DNA of 64,000 nucleotides from Chryseobacterium tructae (GCF_030409875.1 NZ_JAUFQR010000003.1:62001-126000); one strand, 5' to 3'; numbered from the stretch's first letter, positions 39,832 to 51,596 are shown. Notes: generated by a model not told the origin, from the sequence alone. Made by a program: numbers and translations.

Positions 39832-39924
39832 AGTCCAGATTATTTTAGAATAAATGTATAAAATTAACTTGAACAAGTGAAGAGAATAGGGATTCCAATA
39901 TAAAGTTTTAAAAGTATAGACCCC

Positions 39925-39959
39925 AAAAAAGCCCTACCAATCTTTGATAGAGCTTTTTT
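39925..39959 (-). terminator. Rho-independent terminator of the TonB receptor gene
   Basis: AAAAAAGC (39925-39932) pairs with GCTTTTTT (39952-39959), extended by an imperfect inner stem. T-run on the - strand. It lies about 115 bases past the receptor stop, so other signals may also act. Confidence 0.65.
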
Positions 39960-40074
39960 AATTTTAATGATACTTTAAGAAGAAGTAAGAAAGTTGTTCT
40001 TTCAACTACAATACTTCCATCCTACAACCTCCCTTCTTCTTTTAGTTTCTTACCTAATCTAAATCAAAATTGGT

Positions 40075-42084
40075 TTAGAAGAAATAATTGGCTCCGAACT
40101 GATATCTGATTCCATCGATTCTGAAACCAAAATTACTAGCAGGATCGGAAACATCATTACGAATATTTTTATCTAAAAGGTTGTATACCCCTAATGTGAA
40201 ACGAACATGTTTGTTCAGTCTATATACAGTTCCAAGATCCCATAAGAAATAAGATGGAATTGGATATTCCTGTGCTTTCCCTCTGTTGACTCCCGGCTGG
40301 CTTTCACTTCTATAATTTCCTCTTGACCAGAATTCAAAACTGTTATTCGCTTTCCAAGAAAGATTTACATTGGCCATATGTTTAGGTATTCTGGCGTATG
40401 GTTTATTGTAAAGAGCAGGGATTTCTTCAGACTTGATCTTGGTATCAGTATACGTATAGTTTGCCTTTAATACAATATCCTTTGTAACATTCACCCCAAG
40501 ATTAGCTTCAAGTCCCATGCTATTTGCTTTCCCTAGGTTTTCTCTTGTTGAGATGAAATCATAGACATGGTTGTATAAAGCTTCAAACTGTTTACATTCT
40601 TCACTATTATTACATTTTCTAACTTCAACCAGTTTGTTTTTAAAGTCGGTATTAAATCCTGTAACACTCACGTTAATTACTTTCTTATTATCTTCAAACA
40701 TTACCGTCAGTTCCTGGTTAAAACTTTTCTCAGGTTTAAGATCTTTGTTTCCGATGATCACTCCATCCTGCGTTCCACCACCGGTTACCTGTCCCCAGCC
40801 TGGATTTACAGCTCTTAAGCCTGGAGCTTTATATCCCCATGAAGCACCTCCTTTGAATGTAAAATTATCAGTAGCACTCCATACCAAGTATCCTCTTGGA
40901 GTAAAGTTAGCCCCATAATTTTGATCATTATCTAAACGTGCTCCTGTAACCAGGTGAAGTCTGTTAACCAACTTCCAGTTTCCTTCTGCAAAAGCAGACC
41001 AGTTCCAACGGGTCAGTTGGGTAACGACTTCTCCATTTTCAGATTTCATTTTATTTCCTAAATCATTCAATCTCTCATATCTGTATTCTGCGCCAAAGCT
41101 GATCACATGATCTTTAAGGCTGAAATTATTAAGACTGTATGCTGCAAATGTTTCATATCTCATATCCCTGTTCGGGTTGTTCGTATTATCATACTGGATA
41201 TAAGAGTTTGTATGGAAGTTCGAATAATCTCCTTTATGGCTTAATGCCAATACATTTCTTTCGTAGTTATTACGTGAGCTTTTGGCATTAGGAGCCAATG
41301 AATATCCCGCATTTTGATTTCTTTCCTGACGGTTATAGTCATAGCTTAACTTAAATGTATTCTTAGTATTGGGAGTAAGGCTAAATTCTGTACCAAATGC
41401 TTTGATTACTCTTTCAGTGAAACCGCCTACAAATTTGTCTTCATTTCTGTCTGAATAGCTTCCTGTAACTTTCATCTGAAGAAGATTTTTCACCAAAGAA
41501 CCTGAAGCATAGCCATCAATCTGGTAAGTATTTCCGGATTCTTTATGAACTTGTTGTATTAAACTTGTTCCTACAGATCCTCTCCAACCGTCTGTCAATT
41601 TCTTAGTGATAATATTGATAACTCCTCCCATAGCATCAGAACCATATAGAGAAGACATTGGGCCTTTTACCACTTCTATTCTTTCAATGGTTTCCAATGG
41701 CGGCATCCATCCTTGTTCAATACCTGGGCCATCAGAATTAGGTCTGGTCTCTCTTGTATTGATTCTTTTTCCGTCAATTAAAACTAATGTCTGTCCAGAT
41801 TCAGCACCTCTTATTGAAAAATCACTTGTACTTCCCCCTCCTGTAACAAAAACTCCAGGAACATCCTGTAAAGCATCTGTAATATCTCTATATGCTCTTT
41901 TTTTAAGATCTGCCTGAGAAATTACAGAAATGGTTGCCGGCGTGTCTTTGATCTTCTGAGCATATCCGGATCCTGTTATTACTACTTCATTAATATGGTG
42001 ACTTTTCAACGTGTCCTTCGTCTTCTGACCGCTCACTAAAGCTGATCCTAAAACAAGTAAGGAAAAAGATACTGTTCTTAACAT
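40075..42084 (-). CDS. TonB-dependent receptor, siderophore/colicin receptor type
   Basis: 669 residues from the ATG at 42082-42084, which gives a clean signal peptide ending LVSGQ; a longer frame to 42153 adds 23 residues. The plug domain (about 40-160) has DTPATISVISQADLKKRAYR, VPGVFVTGGG, SIRGAESGQTLVLIDGKRIN and ERIEVVKGPMSSLYGSDAMG, like CirA/FepA. The barrel ends with RIDGIRYQFGANYFF, closing on Phe. It should import a siderophore or similar ligand using TonB. An inverted repeat overlaps a -7 box upstream, and a Fur-box-like site lies further up, so iron control is plausible. Confidence 0.92.
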   Translation of the reverse strand: MLRTVSFSLLVLGSALVSGQKTKDTLKSHHINEVVITGSGYAQKIKDTPATISVISQADLKKRAYRDITDALQDVPGVFVTGGGSTSDFSIRGAESGQTLVLIDGKRINTRETRPNSDGPGIEQGWMPPLETIERIEVVKGPMSSLYGSDAMGGVINIITKKLTDGWRGSVGTSLIQQVHKESGNTYQIDGYASGSLVKNLLQMKVTGSYSDRNEDKFVGGFTERVIKAFGTEFSLTPNTKNTFKLSYDYNRQERNQNAGYSLAPNAKSSRNNYERNVLALSHKGDYSNFHTNSYIQYDNTNNPNRDMRYETFAAYSLNNFSLKDHVISFGAEYRYERLNDLGNKMKSENGEVVTQLTRWNWSAFAEGNWKLVNRLHLVTGARLDNDQNYGANFTPRGYLVWSATDNFTFKGGASWGYKAPGLRAVNPGWGQVTGGGTQDGVIIGNKDLKPEKSFNQELTVMFEDNKKVINVSVTGFNTDFKNKLVEVRKCNNSEECKQFEALYNHVYDFISTRENLGKANSMGLEANLGVNVTKDIVLKANYTYTDTKIKSEEIPALYNKPYARIPKHMANVNLSWKANNSFEFWSRGNYRSESQPGVNRGKAQEYPIPSYFLWDLGTVYRLNKHVRFTLGVYNLLDKNIRNDVSDPASNFGFRIDGIRYQFGANYFF

Positions 42085-42098
42085 CAATAATTTTTTTG

Positions 42099-42274
42099 CA
42101 AAATTATTATTTTTAATAATTCTAAATAAATAAACTAGACTGACATATCTCACCCAGCCAATACCCTTTAATATAAGATTACCAATCTCGATTATACTAT
42201 GCTAAAAACATCCCAATATATCTATATTGTTATTAAGAATCTCTCCTCCATACTATTTAATGATTATCAATATT
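42099..42274 (-). promoter_or_regulatory. TonB receptor upstream region: -7 box, inverted repeat and Fur-like site
   Basis: On the - strand TAATTTTG (42099-42106) matches TAnnTTTG, and AATTATTA/TAATAATT (42102-42109 with 42114-42121) overlaps it. At 42256-42274, TTTAATGATTATCAATATT matches 14 of 19 positions of the E. coli Fur consensus. The Fur-like site is about 150 bases from the promoter box. Confidence 0.4.
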
Positions 42275-42335
42275 GAAAAAGAAAAAAATGGGTTTATATA
42301 GATATGAATTTCATTGATCCCAATCATGAAAAAAA

Positions 42336-42364
42336 TAGAAAATCCGTCCCTAAAAAGAGACGGA
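42336..42364 (-). terminator. Rho-independent terminator of the second GLPGLI gene
   Basis: TCCGTC (42343-42348) pairs with GACGGA (42359-42364), followed on the - strand by a T-rich run. Its sequence is nearly the same as the terminator after rpsJ (43296-43326). Confidence 0.75.
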
Positions 42365-42389
42365 ATGGATTATGTACTGCGCTTTTACT

Positions 42390-43217
42390 CTAGTTCAAAG
42401 GATACTTTATGGCTTTATTAATTTCAATTGGATTATTATCCCGAAGCATTACTCTTCTTCGTTCATCAGACATTCCTTTGAGCTGGTCTATGCTTTTAAT
42501 CTGTACTCCGGAAACCCAGAAAGTATTCTCGGGATTGGTATTGGATTTAAATGATTCTGCGACATCATGTAAGGGATCGTTGTACAGTTCCAATTGTTTT
42601 TTTGCAATGATCTTATCGGTTACAGGAAGAGGCTTCTTACCCAAAAAACTCTCCAAAAACGGAGTTTCATAGGTACTGGCAAACTTCATACTTTTGACCA
42701 GTTTAAAAATATAGTTCTTCTTGCTGTCTTCAATTTCAAAAATTAATCCAGGAAGTCCGTGGAATTTGTAAGGACCTTCCCCTAAACTGATGTCTTTGCA
42801 AAACCAAGCGATCCATTCTCTACCTCCAAAATTTGTTGTTGCTTTCTGTAATGTATACTGTCCATCAGTTTTGGTTTCCTCTGATAATTTCCAGTTTGTT
42901 TTATCATTTGATTTTACAGAATAAAGATCGGAAATCATTATGAGTGATATATTTTCGGAAGAGTTCTTTTTTCTGATCACCGAAGGAAGACTATCATCCC
43001 ACATTGCACTTTTGCGGCCTCTGATCTTATTAAGAGAATCATTTTTTGCATAGGCATAAGGATAGAACTTACGATCGTCCGGATTTACATCCAGAATCAT
43101 ATTCTCTTTGGTAAAGTCTTCTGCCAGCGAATCTTTTTTGTACTGAAGCTGATATACAAAACGATGGGTTTGTGCACTCAATAATAAAGGAAATAACAGA
43201 AGTATTAGTTTTTTCAT
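42390..43217 (-). CDS. GLPGLI family protein
   Basis: 275 residues. Signal peptide ends LLSAQ. The signature FHGLPGLIFEIEDSKKNY is present after GGREWIAWFCKDISLGEGPY, in the same layout as the paralogue at 11546-12385. The N-terminal half has YQLQYKKDSLAEDFTKENM, matching YQYKIDSLNRNIVDQETM of the other. Function unknown for the family. The gene lies between rpsJ and the TonB receptor on the same strand but has its own terminator. Start is the ATG at 43215-43217. Confidence 0.92.
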   Translation of the reverse strand: MKKLILLLFPLLLSAQTHRFVYQLQYKKDSLAEDFTKENMILDVNPDDRKFYPYAYAKNDSLNKIRGRKSAMWDDSLPSVIRKKNSSENISLIMISDLYSVKSNDKTNWKLSEETKTDGQYTLQKATTNFGGREWIAWFCKDISLGEGPYKFHGLPGLIFEIEDSKKNYIFKLVKSMKFASTYETPFLESFLGKKPLPVTDKIIAKKQLELYNDPLHDVAESFKSNTNPENTFWVSGVQIKSIDQLKGMSDERRRVMLRDNNPIEINKAIKYPLN

Positions 43218-43295
43218 GATCTAAGTTTGAACCAAAAATATTGATAATGTTTGGATCCAACTAAAAACATTTACAAACTTTCAAAAAGTAGGAAC

Positions 43296-43326
43296 AAAAA
43301 AATCCGTCCCTAAAAAGGAACGGATT
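43296..43326 (-). terminator. Rho-independent terminator of the str operon
   Basis: AATCCGT (43301-43307) pairs with ACGGATT (43320-43326), with extra pairing inside, and a T-run follows on the - strand. It lies 28 bases past the restored rpsJ stop and closes rpsL-rpsG-fusA-rpsJ. Confidence 0.8.
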
Positions 43327-43353
43327 GTATAATCATTGCAAAGTATGCAGTTA

Positions 43354-43658
43354 TCACACTTTAATTTCAACGTCTACACCTGAAGGAAGTTCTAATTTCA
43401 TTAGAGCATCAACAGTTTAGAAGAAGAAGAGTAGATATCCATTAGTCTCTTGTGAGCTGATAATTGGAACTGCTCTCTTGCTTTCTTGTTTACGTGCGGA
43501 GATCTCAACACTGTGAAGATTCTCTTGTTCGTTGGCAATGGAATTGGACCGTTTACAACAGCACCAGTAGCCTTTACCGTTTTTACGATTTTCTCAGCAG
43601 ACTTGTCTACCAAGTTGTAATCGTAAGATTTTAGTTTTATTCTGATTCTTTGTGACAT
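43354..43658 (-). CDS. rpsJ: 30S ribosomal protein S10 (frame interrupted by a one-base deletion)
   Basis: S10 works in the 30S head and in transcription antitermination with NusB. It begins [20 protein letters not shown] and has [20 protein letters not shown] and [20 protein letters not shown]. At 43416-43418 a TTT should be TTTT; the restored end is [20 protein letters not shown] and EIKV, with stop at 43354, giving 101 residues (103 in E. coli). It is last in the str operon and has a terminator; its usual follower rplC is 15 kb away at 28476. Sequence error is likely. Confidence 0.95.
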
Positions 43659-43674
43659 TTCTTTAATTTAAAAA

Positions 43675-45797
<2,123 letters not shown>

Positions 45798-46274
45798 TTA
45801 GAATTTAAAGTGTGAAAACGCTTTGTTAGCTTCCGCCATTTTGTGAGTATCAGATTTCTTTTTGAAAGCTGCACCTTCTTCTCTTGAAGCAGCTACAACT
45901 TCATTAGCTAATTTCAAAGCCATAGACTTATCATTTCTCTTTTTAGAGTAGCTAATTAACCATTTCATTGCCATAGAAATTTTTCTATCAGCTCTGATTG
46001 GCATAGGAATCTGGAAGTTAGCTCCACCTACTCTTCTAGAACGTACTTCTACGTGAGGCATAACGTTTGTTAATGCATCTTTCCAGATTTCAAGGGCTGT
46101 TTTCTCAGTTTCTCCTTTTTTAGTATCTACGATATCTAATGCATCATAGAAAATTTTGAATGCGATAGACTTCTTACCGTCTAGCATTAAGTTGTTTACG
46201 AATCTCGTTACCAATTGATCATTAAACTTCGGATCTGGTAACAACGGTCTTTTTTTCGCTTTTGTCTTTCTCAT
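45798..46274 (-). CDS. rpsG: 30S ribosomal protein S7
   Basis: 158 residues (156 in E. coli B). It begins [20 protein letters not shown] and has the signature [20 protein letters not shown] and the C-terminal [20 protein letters not shown]7 starts assembly of the 30S head and in E. coli represses the str operon. It lies between rpsL and fusA in the standard order. Start is the ATG at 46272-46274. Confidence 0.97.
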   Translation of the reverse strand: MRKTKAKKRPLLPDPKFNDQLVTRFVNNLMLDGKKSIAFKIFYDALDIVDTKKGETEKTALEIWKDALTNVMPHVEVRSRRVGGANFQIPMPIRADRKISMAMKWLISYSKKRNDKSMALKLANEVVAASREEGAAFKKKSDTHKMAEANKAFSHFKF

Positions 46275-46297
46275 TGCTTCTGTACCTTATTTAATGA

Positions 46298-46711
46298 TTA
46301 TTTTTTCTTTCCTTTTGCAGGAGCTGCAGCAGCTTGTCCTGGTTTAGGTCTCTTAGCTCCGTACTTAGATCTTCTCTGAGTTCTTCCATTTACACCAGCT
46401 GTGTCTAATGCACCTCTTACGATGTGGTAACGTACTCCCGGTAGGTCTTTCACCCTTCCGCCTCTAACCAATACTATCGAGTGCTCTTGAAGATTATGTC
46501 CTTCGCCCGGGATATAGGCGTTAACTTCTTTACCGTTAGAAAGTCTTACCCTTGCAACTTTTCTAAGTGCAGAGTTAGGTTTCTTAGGTGTAGTAGTATA
46601 TACTCTCGTACATACTCCACGTCTTTGTGGACAAGAATCAAGGGCAGCCGATTTGCTCTTCTTGGCAAGCGTGGCTCTTCCTTTTCTTACTAATTGTTGA
46701 ATAGTAGGCAT
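46298..46711 (-). CDS. rpsL: 30S ribosomal protein S12
   Basis: 137 residues (124 in E. coli); the extra is a short Ala/Lys tail ([14 protein letters not shown]). The decoding-site loops are [20 protein letters not shown] and [20 protein letters not shown], with the usual Lys at the two positions whose change gives streptomycin resistance. First gene of the str operon, with a clear promoter 25 bases upstream. Start is the ATG at 46709-46711. Confidence 0.97.
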   Translation of the reverse strand: MPTIQQLVRKGRATLAKKSKSAALDSCPQRRGVCTRVYTTTPKKPNSALRKVARVRLSNGKEVNAYIPGEGHNLQEHSIVLVRGGRVKDLPGVRYHIVRGALDTAGVNGRTQRRSKYGAKRPKPGQAAAAPAKGKKK

Positions 46712-46735
46712 TTAATTGCTTTTTATTTTAGGGTG

Positions 46736-46765
46736 CAAAAATAGTAATATTTTTTTAATTGACAA
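46736..46765 (-). promoter_or_regulatory. Promoter of the str operon
   Basis: On the - strand TTG (46763-46765) is followed after 19 bases by TATTTTTG (46736-46743), an exact match to TAnnTTTG. The rpsL ATG is 25 bases downstream of the box. Confidence 0.75.
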
Positions 46766-47080
46766 GCAGTTATGTATTTTTATTTCTTTCAAAAAACTTT
46801 TCCAAAATTTCCCGAAGTTGCTCAGAACCTGCATCTATTTTATAGTATTGAGCTTTTTTTTATCAAGAAATTGAAATGAAAAAATATTTTTTTCACAGTT
46901 ATTTATAGATAGGATTTATAATTCTAAAACTAGAAAAATCTACTGATTAGCTCTATTAAGAAATCATTACTTATTTTTTAATACATCTTACTCAATTGAG
47001 AATAATAAGATTGCTTGAATATGTTTATCTCTGGTAGGTCTTACTTTTTTTAATCTTCACAAGCTTATTTTCAATCATAA
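46766..47080. other. Gene-free stretch between the str promoter and the next terminator
   Basis: AT-rich, with many stops in all frames. I see no RNA gene, repeat or other site in it. Confidence 0.6.
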
Positions 47081-47122
47081 AAAAAGCCTCTGTGATTTCA
47101 TTATATTTACATCACAGAGGCT
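47081..47122 (-). terminator. Rho-independent terminator
   Basis: AGCCTCTGTGAT (47085-47096) pairs with ATCACAGAGGCT (47111-47122), a 12-bp stem, followed by a T-run on the - strand. It lies 20 bases past the phosphatase-like gene. Confidence 0.9.
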
Positions 47123-47142
47123 GGTATCAAAAAATCAAAGTT

Positions 47143-48105
47143 TTATTTAAAGGCGTCCTTTATTACTTTTCCCTTCATATATTGTTTAGGTACGCCCAAA
47201 AGTTCAGCCATTGTACTTGCGATATCAATTTGCTCATAATTCCCTGTACTAATGGTTGTATTCTTTTTAAAATCGGGTCCCATAGCAAAGAACTCAATAT
47301 GTCTGCATCCTTCGCAATCATCTCCATGATTTCTGAATCCACCTTTACTATCCAAATGTCTTCCATGATCATTGGAAACAATTAAGGTCGTTTTATCCTT
47401 ATAAGCAGGCAGAGACTGAATATAATCCCAAATCTCTTTAATAGAAGCATCTGTTGTTTTTATAGCCTGAATATATTCGTTGTACTTATTATCATGTCCG
47501 TATGAATCTACATCCTTAAGGTTGATCACAATCATATTAGGACTATACTTTTTCATGATCTCCTTCGTATTGGTCATTGTAACGGCATCAGCTCTATAGC
47601 CCGATCCATTTCCGCTTACCCCACAATCTACACTTGGCTGATATTTTCCTTTCCAGTCTGTTTGTTTACAATCGTTCAAAACTTCCAGCTTATCTTTGGA
47701 TGCAATAATCCAAGCTTTGGTTTTATCTGCTCCTGTAAACTTTAGCCATTGTTGCATCACAGACGGGTAGCCTGGCAATTCGGTACCATCATTAACTATA
47801 TTTTCATATACTCCTGAACACATTGCACTATGTCCTGGATTCGTATTTGTAGTTCCGTTGTTCTTAAAATTACTGATAAAAACCCCCTGGCTTAATAAAC
47901 TCACTCTGTTAGGTATATTTTCTTTATTAGGAGCTTCCCAGGTTTCAGAAATGCGAGGGCCATCTACTACTAAAAGAACAACATTCTTAGTTTGATACTT
48001 AGCTTCTGGTTTTACAGGTAAAGTGGGAGTTTGTGCATCTGCATCATTATTACTACATGAAAACATGAATAATGATACCATAGAACACAGGAAGAACTTC
48101 TTCAT
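47143..48105 (-). CDS. Alkaline phosphatase/phosphodiesterase-superfamily lipoprotein
   Basis: 320 residues. Lipobox FMFSC makes Cys17 the lipid anchor. The metal-binding frame of the superfamily is present: NVVLLVVDGPR with Asp48, GTTNTNPGHSAMCSG with the Thr nucleophile near residue 88, KDVDSYGHDN, and IVSNDHGRHLDSKGGFRNHG with the Asp-His pair and a further His. The C-terminal part, IDIASTMAELLGVP, is typical of sulfatase- and phosphodiesterase-like members. Substrate unknown; it should act on the periplasmic or outer face of the envelope. Single gene with a strong terminator. Confidence 0.87.
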   Translation of the reverse strand: MKKFFLCSMVSLFMFSCSNNDADAQTPTLPVKPEAKYQTKNVVLLVVDGPRISETWEAPNKENIPNRVSLLSQGVFISNFKNNGTTNTNPGHSAMCSGVYENIVNDGTELPGYPSVMQQWLKFTGADKTKAWIIASKDKLEVLNDCKQTDWKGKYQPSVDCGVSGNGSGYRADAVTMTNTKEIMKKYSPNMIVINLKDVDSYGHDNKYNEYIQAIKTTDASIKEIWDYIQSLPAYKDKTTLIVSNDHGRHLDSKGGFRNHGDDCEGCRHIEFFAMGPDFKKNTTISTGNYEQIDIASTMAELLGVPKQYMKGKVIKDAFK

Positions 48106-48251
48106 TACTTTTTACTTTTTATTATATTTCGAGCGCAAAGCTAGAGAAACCCACTCTTGAATTCATTAACAAATTGTTATCTATTCCTTAAGAAATCAAG
48201 ACAAAAGTCAATATAATGGGAAATAAGAAACATGCTTAAACTATAAAAAAA

Positions 48252-49847
48252 TCAGTCTATAATTTCTACTTTTATATCTTTATTCCATGTAAAGTTCCTT
48301 ACCTGTTCTTTCAATATTTCATGAATCTTTGGATCTATAGAATAAATATATACATGATCTCTTCCTAACACGGCATTCCAGCCGCTAATGGTTAAAACAG
48401 CTGCTTTTCTCCAGTTTTTAGGAGTATGTCCATCCATCCATTCATCATAGGCTATGGCAAGCTGATATTTGTTTTGGGTAGAATATCTGGTAAGAAAAGC
48501 TTCTACCTCAGCATCTACTTTTCTCTTCTTCATTCTTAAAGGAACAATTTCTTTGGATCCTAATCCCACAAAATCGAAAAGATGGATATCCGTGAAATAA
48601 CTGATGGCTCCAATATCATTAGCCATTACCTTAGATTCGTTGTAGTATTTTTTCAGAAACCTTGCCGACTGTATTTGCTGTTCATAAATATTTTTACTTC
48701 CCGTTATAATAAGATAGCTCCCCAACCCTACTTTTAAGGCAAGTGCTCCTAACGAAAGCGTTATCAGAACAGCCATTGTTCTATTTTGTTTTACTATAAA
48801 ATGATTTATTGTAAAGCCATTAAAATAAAAGTGAAGCTTTGGGATGATAGCCATGGCAAATCCTATTAACAAATAGGCTTCATATCGGTAAAAATTGGTG
48901 AACTGACTGAAGGTTCCATGTATCAGCAATGCAATACACCAAACTGCAAGAAAAAAGTTTCGGGTAAGCACTTCTTCAAAGCGTAATTTCTTTTTAACAT
49001 CTTTGATAATTAAAAATACAGCAATCAATAAAGGAAATAAAGCAGCATTGAAAAAATATGGGTTCTCAATAAATTTATATTGAATAATCTTTATCAGCTG
49101 CTCAATATACTCTTTCGAAGTATCAAACCTTAGCCCTTTTATAATGACTGAATTCGGGAAGAAATAGCCTGTTTCCCGGTAAGTAAAATAACTAAAAATT
49201 AAAACCGGAACAAAGCCAAAGAATAACACACCTGCAAGCTCTTTACATCTTCGGAGTAAAAGAAGAACAAAAGAAAGGGATATAAAGTAAAACATACTTT
49301 CAAACCGTATTAATCCCAATAAAGCCAATGTCAAATAGAAACCTAAAGAATCATATTTATTTTTATATCCTGATTTTTGCCATCTTTCAAAGCAAAAAAT
49401 ATTTATTGCAATCATTAATCCCTGTAGCACATGCTCCATTCCTGAAAAAATAAGCAACGGAATAGATGTAAATGCCAATGTGAATACGCTTGCAATAATA
49501 ACAGGTCTATTTTCACTAAAATAACGGCTATAATATCTATTTAAGAAGAATATTAATAAGACTGCACATACACAATTAAAAACCAATGGAATGAGCTCGT
49601 GATTTCCCAACAGATATATAAAGCCACTTAATAAAAATGTAAATATGGGAGATGACGAGGAAGAAGAAAAAGAATATTCCGTAATTCCCCAAACTCCATG
49701 AAGAGCGAAGTTTTTAGCCATCGCCAGATGAATATAAGCATCATCCAGAATATATGTAAAATAATTTTCAGTTCCGGACAGCATCAGAAGAAGGTATACT
49801 GTACACACTCCCAGAAATACTGCCGCTGTTATTAAGAAGCTTTTCAT
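48252..49847 (-). CDS. GT-C-type membrane glycosyltransferase, tandem copy 1
   Basis: 531 residues from the ATG at 49845-49847; a TTG nine bases upstream extends the frame but is unlikely. About eleven transmembrane helices fill the first 390 residues, and the rest is a soluble domain. The first large outer loop has TYILDDAYIHLAMAKNFALH with a double Asp, the catalytic-type motif of GT-C enzymes that use polyprenyl-phosphate sugars. The C-terminal domain holds YNESKVMANDIGAISYFTDI. It is a close paralogue of the next gene upstream (49910-51496), and even the leader is alike. Acceptor and sugar unknown; likely in cell-surface glycan or protein glycosylation. Confidence 0.82.
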   Translation of the reverse strand: MKSFLITAAVFLGVCTVYLLLMLSGTENYFTYILDDAYIHLAMAKNFALHGVWGITEYSFSSSSSSPIFTFLLSGFIYLLGNHELIPLVFNCVCAVLLIFFLNRYYSRYFSENRPVIIASVFTLAFTSIPLLIFSGMEHVLQGLMIAINIFCFERWQKSGYKNKYDSLGFYLTLALLGLIRFESMFYFISLSFVLLLLRRCKELAGVLFFGFVPVLIFSYFTYRETGYFFPNSVIIKGLRFDTSKEYIEQLIKIIQYKFIENPYFFNAALFPLLIAVFLIIKDVKKKLRFEEVLTRNFFLAVWCIALLIHGTFSQFTNFYRYEAYLLIGFAMAIIPKLHFYFNGFTINHFIVKQNRTMAVLITLSLGALALKVGLGSYLIITGSKNIYEQQIQSARFLKKYYNESKVMANDIGAISYFTDIHLFDFVGLGSKEIVPLRMKKRKVDAEVEAFLTRYSTQNKYQLAIAYDEWMDGHTPKNWRKAAVLTISGWNAVLGRDHVYIYSIDPKIHEILKEQVRNFTWNKDIKVEIID

Positions 49848-49909
49848 CGTTTGCAATATTAATACTTCCTCACTATTTAAAAAAATTAAAATGGTTTTTG
49901 AATGGAGAC

Positions 49910-51496
49910 TCAGTCTACAACCTTAACGGCGATATTCTTATTCCAGTTAAAACTTTTCACCTGCTCTTTTAAAACATTATGAATGGAAGGATCTATGGAA
50001 TAAATATATAAATGATCTTCACCTAATAGTGCATTACTTCCACTTACCGTTAAAACAGCTACTTTTTTCCAGTTTTCCGGGGTATGTCCCTGCAGCCATT
50101 CTTCATAAGCAATGGCAAGCTGGTAACCATTTTGACTAGTGTATGCTGCTAAAAAATTTTCAAAAGTATCATCTATTCCAATATCTCTCATTCTGAATGG
50201 CACTACTTCCTTAGATCCCAACCCTTCAAAATCCAGCAGATGAATATTGGTAAAATAGCAAATTGCTCCAATATCATTAGCAGCCACTTTCGCATGGGGA
50301 TAATATTTCTTTAAAAATCTTGCTGACTGTATCTGTTGTTCATAAATATTTCTACTTCCCACAACTGTAAGATAACTTGCAAATCCTATTTTCATTATTA
50401 ATAATATCAGAGAAAGAGCGATTAAAACCGAAAAACCTCGGTTTTGTCTTAGCCAATGGCTCTTGTGTTCAAAAACAAATTTCAATTTTGGAATGATCGC
50501 CATCGCAAACCCTATCAAAATATAGACTTCATATCGGTATAGCTTTGTCAATTTACTGAATGTCCCATGGAAAAATAAAGTAATACACCATACGATCAGA
50601 AGAATATTTCGGTTCAGTATTTCTTGAAATCCCAGACCTTTTTTAATATCCTTAATCATCAGAACAATGGAAATTAATAGTGGCAATGCCCCGGCAAAGT
50701 AAAAATTACGATTATCCAGAATCTTATGATACAACAGCCCTGCAGCCTGCATGAAATAGTTTCCTGAAAAATCAAATCTGCTTCCTTTTATAATAACTGA
50801 ATTAGGAAAAAAATGCCCCGTTTCCTGATAGGTAAAATATCCAAAAATTAAAATTGGGATAAAACCAAATCCCAGTACATTGGCTGCATATTTAAACTTT
50901 TTCAGCAATAGAAAGACAAATGCGATCGACAGAAAGTAGAACATACTATCAAACCTGATCAGCCCAAGCAATGCAAGAGTGGCATAAAACCAATTTGAAT
51001 AATATCTATTTTTATACTCTGAGGTCTTCCATCTTTCAAAACAAAGAACATTTATCGCGATTACCATTGCCTGCAACACATGCTCCATACCGGAAAACAA
51101 AAGCATAGCGACAGAAGAAAAAAGCAAGGTAAAAAAATTAGCGGCTATAATTGATCGGGTTTCTTTGAAATAGTCTGAATAGTATTTGTTCAGAAAATAA
51201 ACGATCAAAAGTGCACATACAGCATTAAAGACTAAGGGAATCCATTCATGGTTTCCGAAAATATACATCAGCCCACTTAAAACAATGGTAAAAATCGGTG
51301 ATGATGAAGTGGATGAAAAAGAATATGGAGTGACTCCCCATACCCCATGAAAGGCAAAGTTTTTAGCAATTGCCAAATGGATATAAGCATCATCCAGGAT
51401 ATAGGTAAAATAGTTTTCAGTTTCGGACACCATCAGAAAGAGATATACCATACACATTCCCAAAAATAGTGCTGCTGTGATTAAAAAGCTTTTCAT
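49910..51496 (-). CDS. GT-C-type membrane glycosyltransferase, tandem copy 2
   Basis: 528 residues from the ATG at 51494-51496; the upstream TTG extension is rejected. Same layout as its neighbour: first outer loop TYILDDAYIHLAIAKNFAFH, about eleven helices, and a soluble C-terminal domain with YPHAKVAANDIGAICYFTNI and LLDFEGLGSKEVVPFRMRD. The two proteins share most of their length in register. The region before the ATG (CAATATTAATACTTCC) is also shared, so the copy unit included the leader. No terminator is seen between the two genes, so they may be one transcript. It is divergent from dps. Confidence 0.82.
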   Translation of the reverse strand: MKSFLITAALFLGMCMVYLFLMVSETENYFTYILDDAYIHLAIAKNFAFHGVWGVTPYSFSSTSSSPIFTIVLSGLMYIFGNHEWIPLVFNAVCALLIVYFLNKYYSDYFKETRSIIAANFFTLLFSSVAMLLFSGMEHVLQAMVIAINVLCFERWKTSEYKNRYYSNWFYATLALLGLIRFDSMFYFLSIAFVFLLLKKFKYAANVLGFGFIPILIFGYFTYQETGHFFPNSVIIKGSRFDFSGNYFMQAAGLLYHKILDNRNFYFAGALPLLISIVLMIKDIKKGLGFQEILNRNILLIVWCITLFFHGTFSKLTKLYRYEVYILIGFAMAIIPKLKFVFEHKSHWLRQNRGFSVLIALSLILLIMKIGFASYLTVVGSRNIYEQQIQSARFLKKYYPHAKVAANDIGAICYFTNIHLLDFEGLGSKEVVPFRMRDIGIDDTFENFLAAYTSQNGYQLAIAYEEWLQGHTPENWKKVAVLTVSGSNALLGEDHLYIYSIDPSIHNVLKEQVKSFNWNKNIAVKVVD

Positions 51497-51588
51497 TTTC
51501 TGCAATATTAATACTTCCAAACTATTTTAAAAAATTTTCTTATAGTTATCATCTATTGATATAGCAGGGTATTCGGCATGATATTTCG

Positions 51589-51596
51589 TAACTTTG
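51589..51596 (+). promoter_or_regulatory. -7 promoter box of dps
   Basis: TAACTTTG matches TAnnTTTG and lies 22 bases before the dps ATG. The -33 position has TTCGG and not a clear TTG. Confidence 0.5.
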
